DNA from: Asterochloris sp. CNOR1
Taxonomy: Eukaryota > Chlorophyta > Trebouxiophyceae > Trebouxiales > Trebouxiaceae
Direction of reading: 5' to 3'
Length of the DNA: 64,000 nt
Assembly: GCA_963969365.1 (NCBI GenBank)
Contig: OZ017756.1
Location: forward strand, 868,001 to 932,000
The position numbers were made by a program, and so were the translations under genes. The notes beneath the pieces are model-generated. The model saw only the letters and a program-made list of their open reading frames with translations, was not told the origin of the DNA and made no database searches. Each line of letters opens with the position of its first letter. The first letter of the stretch is position 1. Shown here in pieces: positions 33,882 to 53,500 of this stretch.

Positions 33882-35838
33882 TCAGGGCGACACCACGCCA
33901 ACAAGCTTCCAGTCTGCTCCCTCAGCAAATGCTTCTCTCCAACTGGCCCCAACGCCCTCTAACAGGGCTGCGTGTGCCGTTCCAAGGCGCACTGGCTGGC
34001 CCTGCAAAACAGATGCCAGCCTTGTGCATCAGCATGACTACCGTGACGTGGCACAAATCAGGCGCTGCAATGAGACGGGCACTACAGGCGTCTGCAGCAG
34101 GGGTACTGCAGCAGGGGCCAGATGACTGCTGAGGCGCAGGCTGACCCTACACGGGCAGAAGCCCTGCTTACTTCAGAGCGCACAACATATGTCTCTGGTG
34201 TGCATGCAGGTGCAGAGCATGGACAGCAAGCCTAGCAGGAGACTCACCGCGAAAGATGAGGCTGCCTCTTCAAAGCCCTTGTTGTGCCCAAGACACATGA
34301 TGCAGTCGTGTCCTAGAGATTTACACGCATCAGTGATGACATCCTGCAGCAAACAGAGCAAGTTACACCCAGGCTGTGGCTGCGCCAGGCCCAGGCACAT
34401 CACGGCATGTTCCAGGCGCAGTGCTGCTCAGAGTATGTCTGCAGACACTGCAACTGCTGAGGCAACGAGGCAGGCACACGATCGAAGGGGGCTTGGAGGG
34501 CAACGCAGGCCACTGTTGTCCTGTATTTGGCAGGCTGTGGCAGAGGCAAGGCCACTCTGACACAGCAGTGATGCCCTGCACAACAGTTTTGGCTGCCACC
34601 AGACAGCAAGGCACATCAAAGGCTGCCTGCTGGCTTGCGAACAATGCTGAGCACCTGCACCAGCAGGCTGTGCAAGTGCCAACCACCTGCAAGTGTCGTC
34701 GAGTCTGGCCATCTAGAGCTGCTATGGTGTACAGGCTGCCCCGGAAGTGGGCCTCTGCATTGTACAGAGCGTCCACAGCGTCCTTCATGCTGTCCAGCGT
34801 CTGTTGCGTTCGCAGGCTGTTCGAGCACATGATGACGCTGGGCAGCCAGCCATGCTCTTGCAGCTGCTTGGCCACCTGGAGGCAGGCACTGCCCCAGTTG
34901 TTGAGACACCAACAAGTTCACAGACAGACTGATCTGGTCTGGGAACAAGGAACCTGCATCTGCGCCGTGAGGAGTGCACCTAGTCACGTGCCACCTGCAG
35001 GCAGTAGCTCACAGAGATGGAGCAAGGGACACACCATGCAGCGGTGGGCGCCCCGTCGTGCTGCTGCATGACTGCTGCTTGGCCACCTGAGCGCTGCTGT
35101 GTGTCATTCCGAACCAGTAAGCTGGGGAAGCTCACTGGCTGCCTGATGAGAAGCCATTCAAAGCACAAGGCAGCTCGTGCTTCCCATGCCACTGTGCAGC
35201 TTACTGCAGCCTGCAAGCAGGATACACTGGCAGGGGGGTGCCACTAAACGCGGCCAGCGCAGAGCTTTGCCAACCCTAGGGACATCAGCCCCTACACAGC
35301 TGTGAGCAGCCCAGTGCCACAGCTTGCACCATGCAGCCTGCTCCCTCCAGATTTTCATATCGCTGCAGACGTGGAAGAGCAGCGGTTGTTGGAAGCAGAC
35401 ACAGGCCACAATGCTGTACTGACTGGCGGACCTTAAAGGCTGATTTCCGGCCCTCCTCCGTGATGGGCCTCTCATGATCCTTCACACGCCAGAAGTTCTC
35501 GCTGTCAGCATGACGCATGATTATCAGGCGCCTGCGGGGAGCACATGACAGTCAGGGACCCCAGGCACACTGCACCCACTCTTTGCTACCCTGCCTGCTG
35601 TGAGGTAGCCGTACTTGCGGGGTCCCAAGTTCATTGTCTGAGTCTCTGCTGGTGCAACTGCTGCTGGCGCGGCTTGGCAGCGGCACTGCCTGGCGGCTTG
35701 ATGCCTACGCCAGCTGCCTGCATGGTGCTGGTGGCTGTGCAGCAATGTTTGCTGCACAGGGGTCTGGGTGCTGCGCTGATGGGGGTGCGGCGAGAGGGGC
35801 AGCCTCCCAGCCAGAGAGGAAAGCTGCCCTTGAGCCAT
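33882..35838 (-). CDS. SixA-type phosphohistidine phosphatase (histidine phosphatase superfamily), 5 exons
   Basis: Exons (minus): 35615-35838, 35432-35531, 34687-34875, 34248-34343, 33882-34001; 242 residues. The core has KRLIIMRHADS (the RH catalytic motif, His acting as phospho-acceptor), CSNSLRTQQTLD with the conserved Arg, LGHNKGFEEAAS with the second catalytic His, and an end GVGASWREAFAEGADW ... VSP that is typical of plant and cyanobacterial SixA-like proteins. The first about 65 residues before the core (MAQGQLSSLAGRLPLSPHPH..., rich in Ser, Gln, His, Arg and low in acids) look like an organelle transit peptide. SixA enzymes remove phosphate from phosphohistidine; the substrate here is unknown. 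Confidence 0.9.
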
Positions 35839-36140
35839 GCTCCTGCCTGCCTACACAAAACCACAAATGCTGAGTTGACTTCCCACCAATCAGTGCAGGG
35901 TGCCAATCAAAGAGCAGCCACCTGGCAATGCGGGCACCTCAGCGGTCTCATTCACTGCAGCAAAGCGAAGCACGTCGACAGCCCTGTCACTGACCTATAA
36001 GTTGCCTTCTCGCCTAATCAGAGTCTGTCTGCTTACCATTGCCAATGATGGCCACCACAACGTGTGGAATAACCAGCCAAATAGAGTGTAGGCATGCAAG
36101 CTGGACATCTTTGGGCCGAGCACCTGCAGGATTGTGTCAG
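35839..36140. promoter_or_regulatory. Divergent promoter region, SixA-like gene and small membrane protein
   Basis: 302 bp lie between the two outward-pointing start codons. A CACCTGCAG acceptor-like word just before the plus-strand start (36121-36129) leaves room for a 5' UTR intron. No TATA box was evident. Confidence 0.4.
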
Positions 36141-36625
36141 ATGTCCACTTCCTGGGCAGCACGAGCTGGAGGGAGGCAGAAGGCAATAAGGCATAGAGCG
36201 TCACTGTGCTTTGACAAGGCTCTGTCAAGACAGATCAGGCGGCGGAGACAGCTCAGGGTCAGCGCACTGTTCAAAGAACCTGACCCCGACCAGAAGGGCT
36301 CCCCTTTAGAAGGCGAGTTGGCTGGAATCATCTTCAAGGTGGGCATCTTGTGCACACTTGCCGCTGGCTTGGCAATGCCTGCTTTGCTCACAGTGCCTGC
36401 GTACCAGCTGCACTGTGTTTTGCAAGCCAAAAGTGAATGTCTGCTCAAGCACCTACTGAACACATGCAGGTTGCCACAGTACTGGTGATCTCTCTTGGCG
36501 TGGCTGCCCTGCTCTTCTTGGCCAGGCCTGTAATTGATAATATAGTGGCAAGTTTTCCGACGCGGTCTGCCAGCCCACCTGAAAGCCCCTCAGAATCTTT
36601 CATTCCCGGCCTGGAGCCAGAATAG
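36141..36625 (+). CDS. Small single-helix membrane protein, probably organelle-targeted, 2 exons
   Basis: Exons 36141-36338 and 36470-36625 join in frame at AAG|GTT to give 117 residues. The first about 45 residues (MSTSWAARAGGRQK... RRRRQLRVSA) are basic and Ser/Ala-rich, like a plastid or mitochondrial transit peptide with a VSA-type end. A short acidic stretch (FKEPDPDQKGSP) follows, then one hydrophobic helix, VATVLVISLGVAALLFLARP, and a Pro/Ser/Glu tail. I do not recognise the family. The layout (leader, acidic head, one membrane span) is common among small thylakoid proteins, but that is only suggestive. An in-frame ATG at 36437 inside the intron would allow a short form without the leader. 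Confidence 0.6.
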
Positions 36626-36763
36626 AGGCCAGCCACATAATTTATATTACCTGTTCAGATGTTCATTTCATGTCAGTATCATGCATCTGAGTACCAGTGA
36701 TGTGAGCGTCTGAACCCTGCATGAAATTGATCTGCAGGCCGTGTCTGAGAATTGCTAGCTGAC

Positions 36764-44849
<8,086 letters not shown>

Positions 44850-45388
44850 GCTCCAAAGCTGCAGTGAAAGTCCTGGGAGATGGTCACTATGTTATCGGCA
44901 CGCTGGGTTGCTGCTGGGCAGCAATGGGCTCAGGCTCAAGCTTTTGCCAGAGGTTCATGTCGTGTCGGGCAGCAGCAGGGGACCAGCTGTCTAGGCTTTT
45001 GCTTTGCGATTCCTGCATACAATGGAGCTTGCTGTGCACGAAATGAATGCGAGCAGAAAGAAAAAGTAAACAGCTGATCACACCCAACAGTGAGGAGCTG
45101 AAGCGCATCGTCCATCCTGCCTGCACGTTGCGTTGAGCAGCAAAGCAACCGTCATCTCAGCGACTGCTTTGTAGGGCAGGCAAGTTGCTGGTGGAGCTGG
45201 TGTCGGACTGTCTGCCAGCTCCACGGAGCGTAGCACGCAGCACCACAGGTGTGCTGTCAGAGCTTGTTGCAAAAACTTGTAGCTCTCGAGCTGCCCTTGC
45301 CTGAGTCCCTGCCTGCTGCCAAGTAGCCTCATGCTGTGCAGCAGGCTAAGAGAGACCATACACCTTTGCGGAGCAAGTGCTGTGGCAC
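44850..45388. promoter_or_regulatory. Divergent intergenic region between Miro and bZIP factor A
   Basis: 539 bp separate the two outward-facing start codons. No TATA box is clear. A minus-strand open frame across 45078-45578 overlaps bZIP exon 1 and has no recognisable product. Confidence 0.4.
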
Positions 45389-48300
45389 ATGACACAACTC
45401 TCAGAGCTCTCCTCAGGGCTGGACACCTTTCTGGAGGAGTTCCTGTCTGAGGTCCCTCCAGGTGCGCTGCATCTGCTGCCTGCAAGGGTGACACAGCAAC
45501 TCTCATGCGGCGCATGTGCACAGGCTTCATGGGCGTCTGGCGCATCAATGTTGTCTGTTGAGGCGTCAGCTCGTCCACCAGTGCCCGTTGCGCTGACTTT
45601 CAGACTGCCTCCTCACACATATCACCTGGCAACTGTCCTGCAGGGCCTCAGAGCATGGGCTGGACAAAGATGGGGACCAGCGCTGCAGAGGCAGCCCTTT
45701 TTGAGGGCCTGCCAGAAATTGTCTCTCTGCCCAGCAGCAGTGGGGCTTCCCTGTACCGTGAAGTGAGCAGGGCTGCCTCTGTCCTTTTGCATCATAAGCA
45801 GCGCAGGAACCATGCTGCCCTCGCCCCATACAGCTGCCTCAGCATCAGGGAGCTCCCAGGATCTATGAACCTGCACCAGCAGTCTCTGCGCTTTGTCCCA
45901 ACAGCTTGTTCTGCACCACAAAGTGGTTCAAGCATGCAGCACATCTGCAGCTGGTGCTGTGTCGACAAGGGCGGCCGGCACCTCAGGTGCAGCCCCCATT
46001 CACTGATACTGCTTCTTTCGTGGGCTGCAGAAAAGTGGTGAATCCAGGCAGGTGGTGCGCGCAGACAGCAATGGCAACAGCGATACCAGCGGCTCCCAGC
46101 AGGAGGCCCAGAAGGAGGGGAACGCGGCGTCTGGTGGCATGCCCCTCAACATCACAAGAAAGAAGGAGCTCAACCGCAGGGCACAGGCGCGGCACAGGGA
46201 GAAGCAAAAGGCACGTCCCTGCTGGATCCTGCCATGTCCTGCTGAGGGGGAGACAGGGTGCTGGCTCAGACTGGGCGGTGGCTCTCCCAGGACCTGAGGC
46301 TGGCCCGCTGCTTTTGCAGGGGGGTCATACTGAGGCTCCCCGCAACCCAATCGTAGGGCATCTGCTGGCTGCTTGCACAAAGAGTGCAGCAAGTCCACAA
46401 GCCAGCAGCCCAGCCTGACGATGCAGCTGCTGCTGAGGCGCTAAAAGGGTTGGCACAGGGCGCCTGCCTGACTAAGGATGTGAAGTCACCTCCAGCAGGC
46501 CGGATTGTGTACAGCAGTCACGTGTCTCTAGGGGTCTCTCGAAATGCCTTCTGGCTGGGCTGATCTGACCTGGGCTGCAGTGGGTATCTGCAGGTGCTGC
46601 AGAAGCAGAAGGATGGCATCCTGCAGGAGCTGACACGGAAGCTGGACGAGTTGCAGGTAAATCGGCCCTGCACACACACTTTGAGGGCGCTCGAGGAGAG
46701 CACCACAGAGGTTCCCTGCTGCATGTGCACGGCAAATGTATGGGAGCCTGGCATTGAGTCTCATCTGCTTGACCTATGTATTTCAGTGAATTCAGCTGCT
46801 AGATCTTGCTGACCTTGCTCATCAATGAGATCCTCCCTCAGCCTTGATGCAGCAAAGTTCGTGGCCGAGCCCAGCGCACTGACCTGAGCATGATCATGCA
46901 CTGTGCAGAACCAGTATCAGCAGCTGACCAACCGCAACACTGCTCTGGAGCTGGCCATGTCGCAGGACAGGCAACAATCTGTGGTGAGACCGACCAACAC
47001 TGCTCTGCTGTATGGCCTCCATCTTGTGTGACTGGGGGGGGATGGGGGTGTGTGCGGCAGTTGCCCAGCGTGAGCTGCCCTATCATTGGTCCAGTGGGTT
47101 TAGCCAAAAGCAAAAGATGGAAGTCAGGCACCGGCCTGGAGCTTAGGGCTGCTTTGCTCACCCCAGAGAATGAGGAGACTGGGTGCCCACCTCCAAAGAA
47201 GGCAGGACAAGCTCTGTGCCACAGGCCGCCATCTCCGCCCCACATCCAAGACAATGCACCAGTCTCGTCTCTGCGCCGCAGGAACACCCTCGGGTTCTGG
47301 GGTCCTTTGGAAAACCCCCGCCACCATGGGACCATGAGACCAGCTTCAGGGTGTCTGCATACCCAGGGCCTGCCAGGGTGTTGTCCCTGCAGGAGCTGGC
47401 AGCTCTGTCGCAGGAGAACCAGCTGGATCTTTGGCGGGTAAGTGCTATCACCTGATGAAGGAAGCAAACCGACCAGGCCACTAGCCATAGCAGAGTGTGT
47501 GGCCTGCCATGAATGCATGCCAAGCAATCTCTGCAGCTTCTTCCTGTAACTAGCTGTGCTGTGTGCGCTGGGAGTGTGTGCTCCTGAAACTACAGAGGTT
47601 CTTATGTATGTGGGCCGCGCCAGCAGCATTGTCTGAGGACAACAGGAAGGCAGTCTGCAAGTGGCTGCGCTGTGTGTGACTGGTAGTGTGCCAATGAATA
47701 TCATGTGATGATCCCTAAACCTTGCTGCTGTGCAGACCTACGTCAACCGCTTTGCAGAATTTCTGGGCGACGCAAAGGCAGACCCCACGTCAGAGGCAGC
47801 CCGCAGGATACAGGTGAGGAATGTTGTTGTCTGGCAAAGGTGCTATGCCCAAACCTGTTGTGCTGTGATGCCAGCATGCACGGGTCGTCCTCTCAGGTGC
47901 TCCAGTGCCTGAAGCGACTCTGTTCAGCAGCTGCAGGCTGCCGGCAGAATGGTTGCAATCACATCTGAGCTGGCCGCGCTGTGTTCCCATTGTGCCTCAG
48001 CTTTTGCCTCACCTCATGATGTTTTGCTTGCCACGTATTGCTGATGCTCTGCAGATCCTGGTGACAGAGATGGGCAACATGATGGCGCAGCTGGCTGCCA
48101 TCAACCCAGTCGTCATTCGTATGCTGCACTTCAATCCTGACAACCCCAACGAGGGGCCCAGCCGGGAGCTGCATGAGTCGGTCCTGGTGAGCCAGGCCAG
48201 GTCTCACGACTGTTGCAGCTGTGAGATGCACCTGCCACCCCCGTCTTGCATCTCCTGATGACCTGACCTGCCAGATGACATGCAGCCCATCGATCTGGTT

Positions 48301-49805
48301 GCATGAGATGAGGCAGTCATGCTCTGCAATGCAGGGGTGCTGCAGCACACCATACGCAGGCCCTCTTAGGTGGTGGCACCTTGCGGTCCAGCTACTTTCT
48401 TCTGTGCGACCACAATGTCATGGACAGTGCAACCAGTCAGCCATAGAGTTGCTGCCAGACAGCAGCTGCACAAGCTGTACTGAGGCCATGCCACAGCATT
48501 TCTGTGCAGCGTGACCCGCCATGATGAGTGCTGGTCCCCTCCCTGCAGGCCGCCCTCAACCTGCTGCCAGAGCAGAAGGTCGGTTGGCTCAGGGCTAGGC
48601 GGCAGCTCTTGACGCAGCTCAGCCGCATCTGGCAGCAGAAGCGGGCGATCTCATCCGAGATGCAGGTGTGTCCTGCCAGCAAGGCCATTGCTGGGCCCAC
48701 CGGATGTGCACTGAGCCTGCACGCTGCTTGGCAATTGCCATGCCACGATGACACTGCCAAGGCTGCGATCAGCATTTGTGCATGCAGGCATTTGCACACT
48801 GAGCCTGTGAGCTGCTGTTGGAGTGCCTGCCAGCAGGTCCATCACTCAGCTTGGCGTGCAAGGCTGCCTGACAGCTATAAGCCAGATGGAGCACATGCCC
48901 CAAATGTAATCGACGCTGTTTGACCAAGCACGCAAGGTCGCCTGCAAGATGACTGGGCCTGCTGCTTGCCTGCAGGCTGCCTTCCTCAGGACTGGCACGT
49001 CAAACGTCTGGATGCGGGACATTGCGAGTGAGTACTTGACGGAGGTCCGCTCAATTCACGAGCTTGAGGCCGCCTTCAAGCAGGAGCAATGGGCAGTCTG
49101 TTGCTTCATGGGTCAGACCTTTAGAAGGGTGAGCCACAGCTTGAGTGACCTGGTGCTGTGTCAGCCTGACCCATAAAGGGAGTCTTGCCTGATGACTGAT
49201 GTGCTGGACTGCTGAGCAGTTGGCGTGAGCTTGCCATCAGCTGACTGCAGGCAGGTCTGCTTGGTCTATGGGTCTGTCGGTGCTTGCCTGATTGAAAGCC
49301 ACATCTGCATGCTTGGCTCGAACTCTCTGAGACCCCTCATTGGTTCTTGCAGATCCTGACATACACACAGGCTGCAGAGGCCTTTGTGTTGGCCTTTCCT
49401 CATCGCTGTGATGCCTTGGCCATGGCCAACATATTGGCAGACCAGGTGCGACTGGGCACGACTGAGGCAGTGGGCCTGGGCATGGGCTTTTTGCATATTC
49501 AGTTGGGTTCGGACAAAGCACGCAGTGTCCAGCACACAGCACACAGGCCCAACACCACCAGAGGATGACCTGAGCAAGTGTCTCAGATGGCTGCATGAAG
49601 ACCTGAGCAAGTGTCTCAGACGGCTGCATGAAGTTGCAGCAGCATCTTATTGTCGACTGGATGTGGCTGTCAGCTGACCAGCACCTGCCCTGCTGTGCAG
49701 GAGGGCGATGTCCCGGCGGCTGTGCTCATGGGGCTACGAGGGGCTTCCACCTACCCGCTTCCTGGCATTCCTGAAGACGATAATGGCAGTTATCCCACAC
49801 TGTGA
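45389..49805 (+). CDS. bZIP transcription factor A (YAP/AP-1-like basic region), 12 exons
   Basis: Exons: 45389-45461, 45644-45762, 46052-46210, 46594-46656, 46909-46983, 47393-47437, 47736-47813, 48055-48186, 48549-48665, 48976-49128, 49353-49445, 49701-49805; 403 residues. The short acidic N-terminus has GLDTFLEEFLSEVPP. The basic region RKKELNRRAQARHREKQK fits the N-R-x-A-Q-x3-R pattern of fungal YAP/AP-1-type bZIPs, and a leucine-zipper-like heptad helix runs through exons 4-6. The rest is a helical region (YVNRFAEFLGDAK, NLLPEQKVGWLRARRQL, FKQEQWAVCCFMGQTFRR, TYTQAAEAF) shared with bZIP B. It binds DNA as a dimer in the nucleus; targets are unknown. Intron 3 interrupts the basic region/zipper border and needs a GC donor (AAG|GCACGT) to keep the same spacing as bZIP B. 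Confidence 0.87.
49567..49632. repeat. 33-bp perfect-but-one tandem duplication
   Basis: Two adjacent 33-mers start at 49567 and 49600 (GACCTGAGCAAGTGTCTCAG ... GGCTGCATGAA) and differ at one base. It lies in the last intron of bZIP A. Unlike the other repeats, it does not obviously copy an exon edge. Confidence 0.95.
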
Positions 49806-50577
49806 AGCTGTTAGAGTTCTGTGGCACTGTTGTCCTGCTTTAGCCAGACCCCATGGTTGTCAGCTTGTCAAATGACTCCTTGTGGGATCCAGGATTGTGA
49901 ATTGAAAAGGCTGCCAAGCGCCCATCGCACAACTCCCAGCAGCCCAGCAGTGATTACAACGTCTCCAGAGCAGCTGCCATCCATGCAAGCAGGTGAGATA
50001 ATGGCGTGCATACAACACTTGTGGTGCAACAGTATGTAGCCTGACCCCATGCGCTTGTAGAATGTAATTCAACAATTTACACACAGCCATGACTTTTCGT
50101 GAGCATCTTCTTGATGACAGATGCCAGTGCCCTGCCTGATTGGACTGGTCGTTAACAGACTGGACCAGCATGGCCCCCTAAACATGGCCAAAGGCACTTC
50201 TTCAGCAGCAGCGCTGAACAGCTGCAGCTCTGCTCATGTCTTGCTAGATGTGGTGCTTCAACGGGAGTGAATGTCATACTTCCACATGAGGCAGCTTTCA
50301 GGGCTCTCTGAAATTTTCAGGTGCATAGTTCTTCTGTGGAGATACTTCGAGTAGGATCCAGGGCAATACAGCTACACGGGGCCACTTGCTGTTGGTGCAA
50401 GCATGTGGGTCCCAGGAGAGCGTCTGATCTGAGAGCCAGGCTTGGGCTGCTGACGCCTTCAACAAACTCAGAAGTATTTGAAGCTGAAGGCAGCGACGCC
50501 AGCCAGCTCTGCTGAGGGATGCCGCTAGAAGGGATGAAACAGTCAACAGAGGTAGCTGTGCTGAATGAGAGGGCACA
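49806..50577. other. Convergent intergenic region between the two bZIP genes
   Basis: 772 bp separate the TGA of bZIP A from the TAA of bZIP B. It should carry both 3' UTRs. No supported gene, RNA or repeat was seen. Confidence 0.6.
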
Positions 50578-53500
50578 TTACTCCCGCCGACGTGCATTGT
50601 TGGAGCTGCCCACTCCTGCCCTGGCCTGGGCAGCCCAGTTGGCACGACTAGCGTCCATCAAGCGACCAGCCTCCTGCTGGGCAGCCATGCTCAGCACATC
50701 CAGGCTGGTCACCCCCTGCTGCAGCCCAGGTTGCTCAGCCTTGCCTGCAGGGTCGCATAGCTGGTGCTTGATATCTGCTATCATGATTGCTTATCCTCGC
50801 CTCCAGAACCACAGACCGCTTTGTGCTGAACTTCGTGAGCACCAGTCGCAGCTAGTGAAATGGAAGCAGGGCAGCACAAGCCTTGCCTGTGAGGTGCCAA
50901 AGATGGGCGAATGGCGAGGTCCTAACACATGGTGACCCAAAGCAGCTTACACCAGGAGGGCGAGTCACCTGGAGCAGCTTGAACGATGAGGGCGGGGTGA
51001 GACAGGTAAGACAGCTGGAGTGCTGACCTGTGAGCAGTCCAGTCGACACTGGCGCCTGCTGCCAGCTCCCCAGGTGGCCTGCCTTGGCAGGCTCGGCAGC
51101 AGCTGCTGCTGCTGCTGCATGCCGGGCGTTGCTGCTGCCCCCCAGGTTGGATGCCTGACTCTGCAGACAGGGCAACACAATGTTGTACGAAAGGCACGCA
51201 AGAGCGTATGTGGCAGAAGGCACTGCAGCATGTGCAGGGTGGGCGCATGAGCATGCCCAGCCAGCTACATTTCCCAAACACTGCAGATGTTCTTCTCTTA
51301 GCGGTGCTGTGCAGGATGCCCCCTCCCCACTGCCCTCCCCCGGGCCCATCCCCCCAACCCAACCCTCTGCATTGCAGATGCGTATGTGTACAGTAGCGCA
51401 GCCTGCAGCCGAAGCACAACGAAGCAGTACCTGGCCCGGGAGAAAGTTGCTGGCAGCCTGGTTGTCTGAGCTGTGCTCCACTGTGTGCATCCTGTCAGCT
51501 GCGTCTGGGGACGCCCGGGCTGAAGCGCTGGGCTTGGTGCCGGAGAGCCCAAACAGCTCGTCAGCAGAGGGCTCATGCAGCTCCCTCGCCACCATGTTCA
51601 GCAGCTCATTGGTGTCAGGCACCCAGGGGTAGGTCTGGACCACAATGTTGGCCAGCTGGAAGGGGGACAGCAGCTGCAGGCAGGGCAAGGGAGGACATTG
51701 TGAGCAAAGTGGTTTGTGTGACCTGGCTTTTCAAGAGCAGGATTTTGATATGAGTCATGTGCGCCTGTAGCTCATTGATAACATCGTGGGCTGCTGCTGC
51801 GTCCAGCACTGCTACAGGGCAGCAAGGTTTGGGTAAAATCCAGCCAGAGAGGCACGCCTTGCCCCACACCAGCTTGCAACGGTGTGCATACCGCTGCAGC
51901 GACAGTGCAGTGAGCCAGCAGGCAGCGCAGGACTCTGCCCACCTGGGCATCAGATGGCCTCTCACCTTCCGCCAGATGGCTGTGGCGACCTGCAGCAGCA
52001 TGAGCTGGTCCTCCCGTAGGTTGGCGTACAGCTCCTGCAGGGCATCGCTGGCACGCATGTAGCACACCTGCAGGCTGCGGCTGTCAGGCTCCGCGCCGCC
52101 ATGTGAGGGCGCCGCCATCGACTGCAGCCAGGGGGCATGCAAGCGGTGTTTGATCTCGCACCAAGACTGGCTGCAGATGGCAGGGAACACATAATGCAGA
52201 TTCCGCAACCGTTCCTGGACATGTGGCGACCCTTGAAGCATGTTGCAGCATGACAGCGCCGCCGGGCAAGGCAGCTGAGCATGGACTGTACAGGCACCAG
52301 TGCAGGGCGAGCCGCGCAGGGCCAGCATGGCGTGGGTGTGCTCCGCTGAGCGCCCCAAATCACCTGGGGGATGCCGGCTGAGGCAGCCTGTAGGCCCTTG
52401 GCAATGCGCTCACGGTCGCGCAGCAGCTGCCCCATGCGCGGGAAGAAGTATCGGCGCAGGTGCATCAGCTCTGTCTTCTGCTCCTGGGTCAGCCCTAGGG
52501 AGGCCTGCAGGGGTCTAGAGGTCACCTCAAGAGTCACGACTGCAAGGGGCAGACAAAGAAGGAATGCAACATTCCAGCGAACAGGAGCACACACATGGCA
52601 ACCTGCCCTGAGTAACCAGCAGCTGGGGTCTGCCTGGTCAGTGCCCACAGCAGGCTGGACACATGGGATGCCCAAGCCCAGCCAGCTACAGAGGTGCTCC
52701 TTCAGAGAATGGCTCAGCAGACATACAGGCATGTCTCATGTACTGTCCCCGCACCCCCTGCCGTACACTTCATTCAAATGCTCACCACAATGCCTGGCCA
52801 CAGGTCCTCCGGGGGGTCGGCACGCCCCGAGACCAGCTTGCCCTCCTCCATGCGGGCCAGGTAGAAGTTGCGCATGCCTGCGTGATCATGAATGGCCTTG
52901 AAGGCGCACAGCCTGATGGCCTCTGTGATCAGGTCTGACACCTGGCGCCCACAGGGTCCGTCAGGATTGCCGCGGGCTGACACCAGCAGGATGGCCAATT
53001 TGTTCACGTACTCCTGCAGGCAGGAGAGGTCAACAGCTCAGCAGACTGTCATTGCAGTGAGCCGAGACCTGGCGCCAACATCAAGCTGGATGGCCAGGCT
53101 GTGCAGAGCCTCCCGCAGGCAGAGGCAGGCAGGCGCAAGCTGGTGCTGGTGATGTACCCAGAGCAGAACGGGGGAGGCAGACTGCTGGATTGTGCAGGTA
53201 CAAGGCTTGCACAGAGGCCGGGCAGCGCAAGTGATGCATGGACGGGGCTCAAGCAAGCTGTTGGCATTGGCACCCTGCTGCTGCATGCAGCCTGAGAGTC
53301 TTGCCGGCCACCCCCGCAGATCCTCCACTCCCTGCCAAGCTCGCACTTGGTGCAGATAAGCCAGATCACTTGGGTGAGCACCACTGCGAGTGCTGGGTGA
53401 GCATAACACCCCTCACTGCACTGCCCCTTGGAAGCTGCACACCTATACCATTCCACAGCTTGGCGCTCCCATTCCACAGCTTGGTGCTCCAAACCCACTT

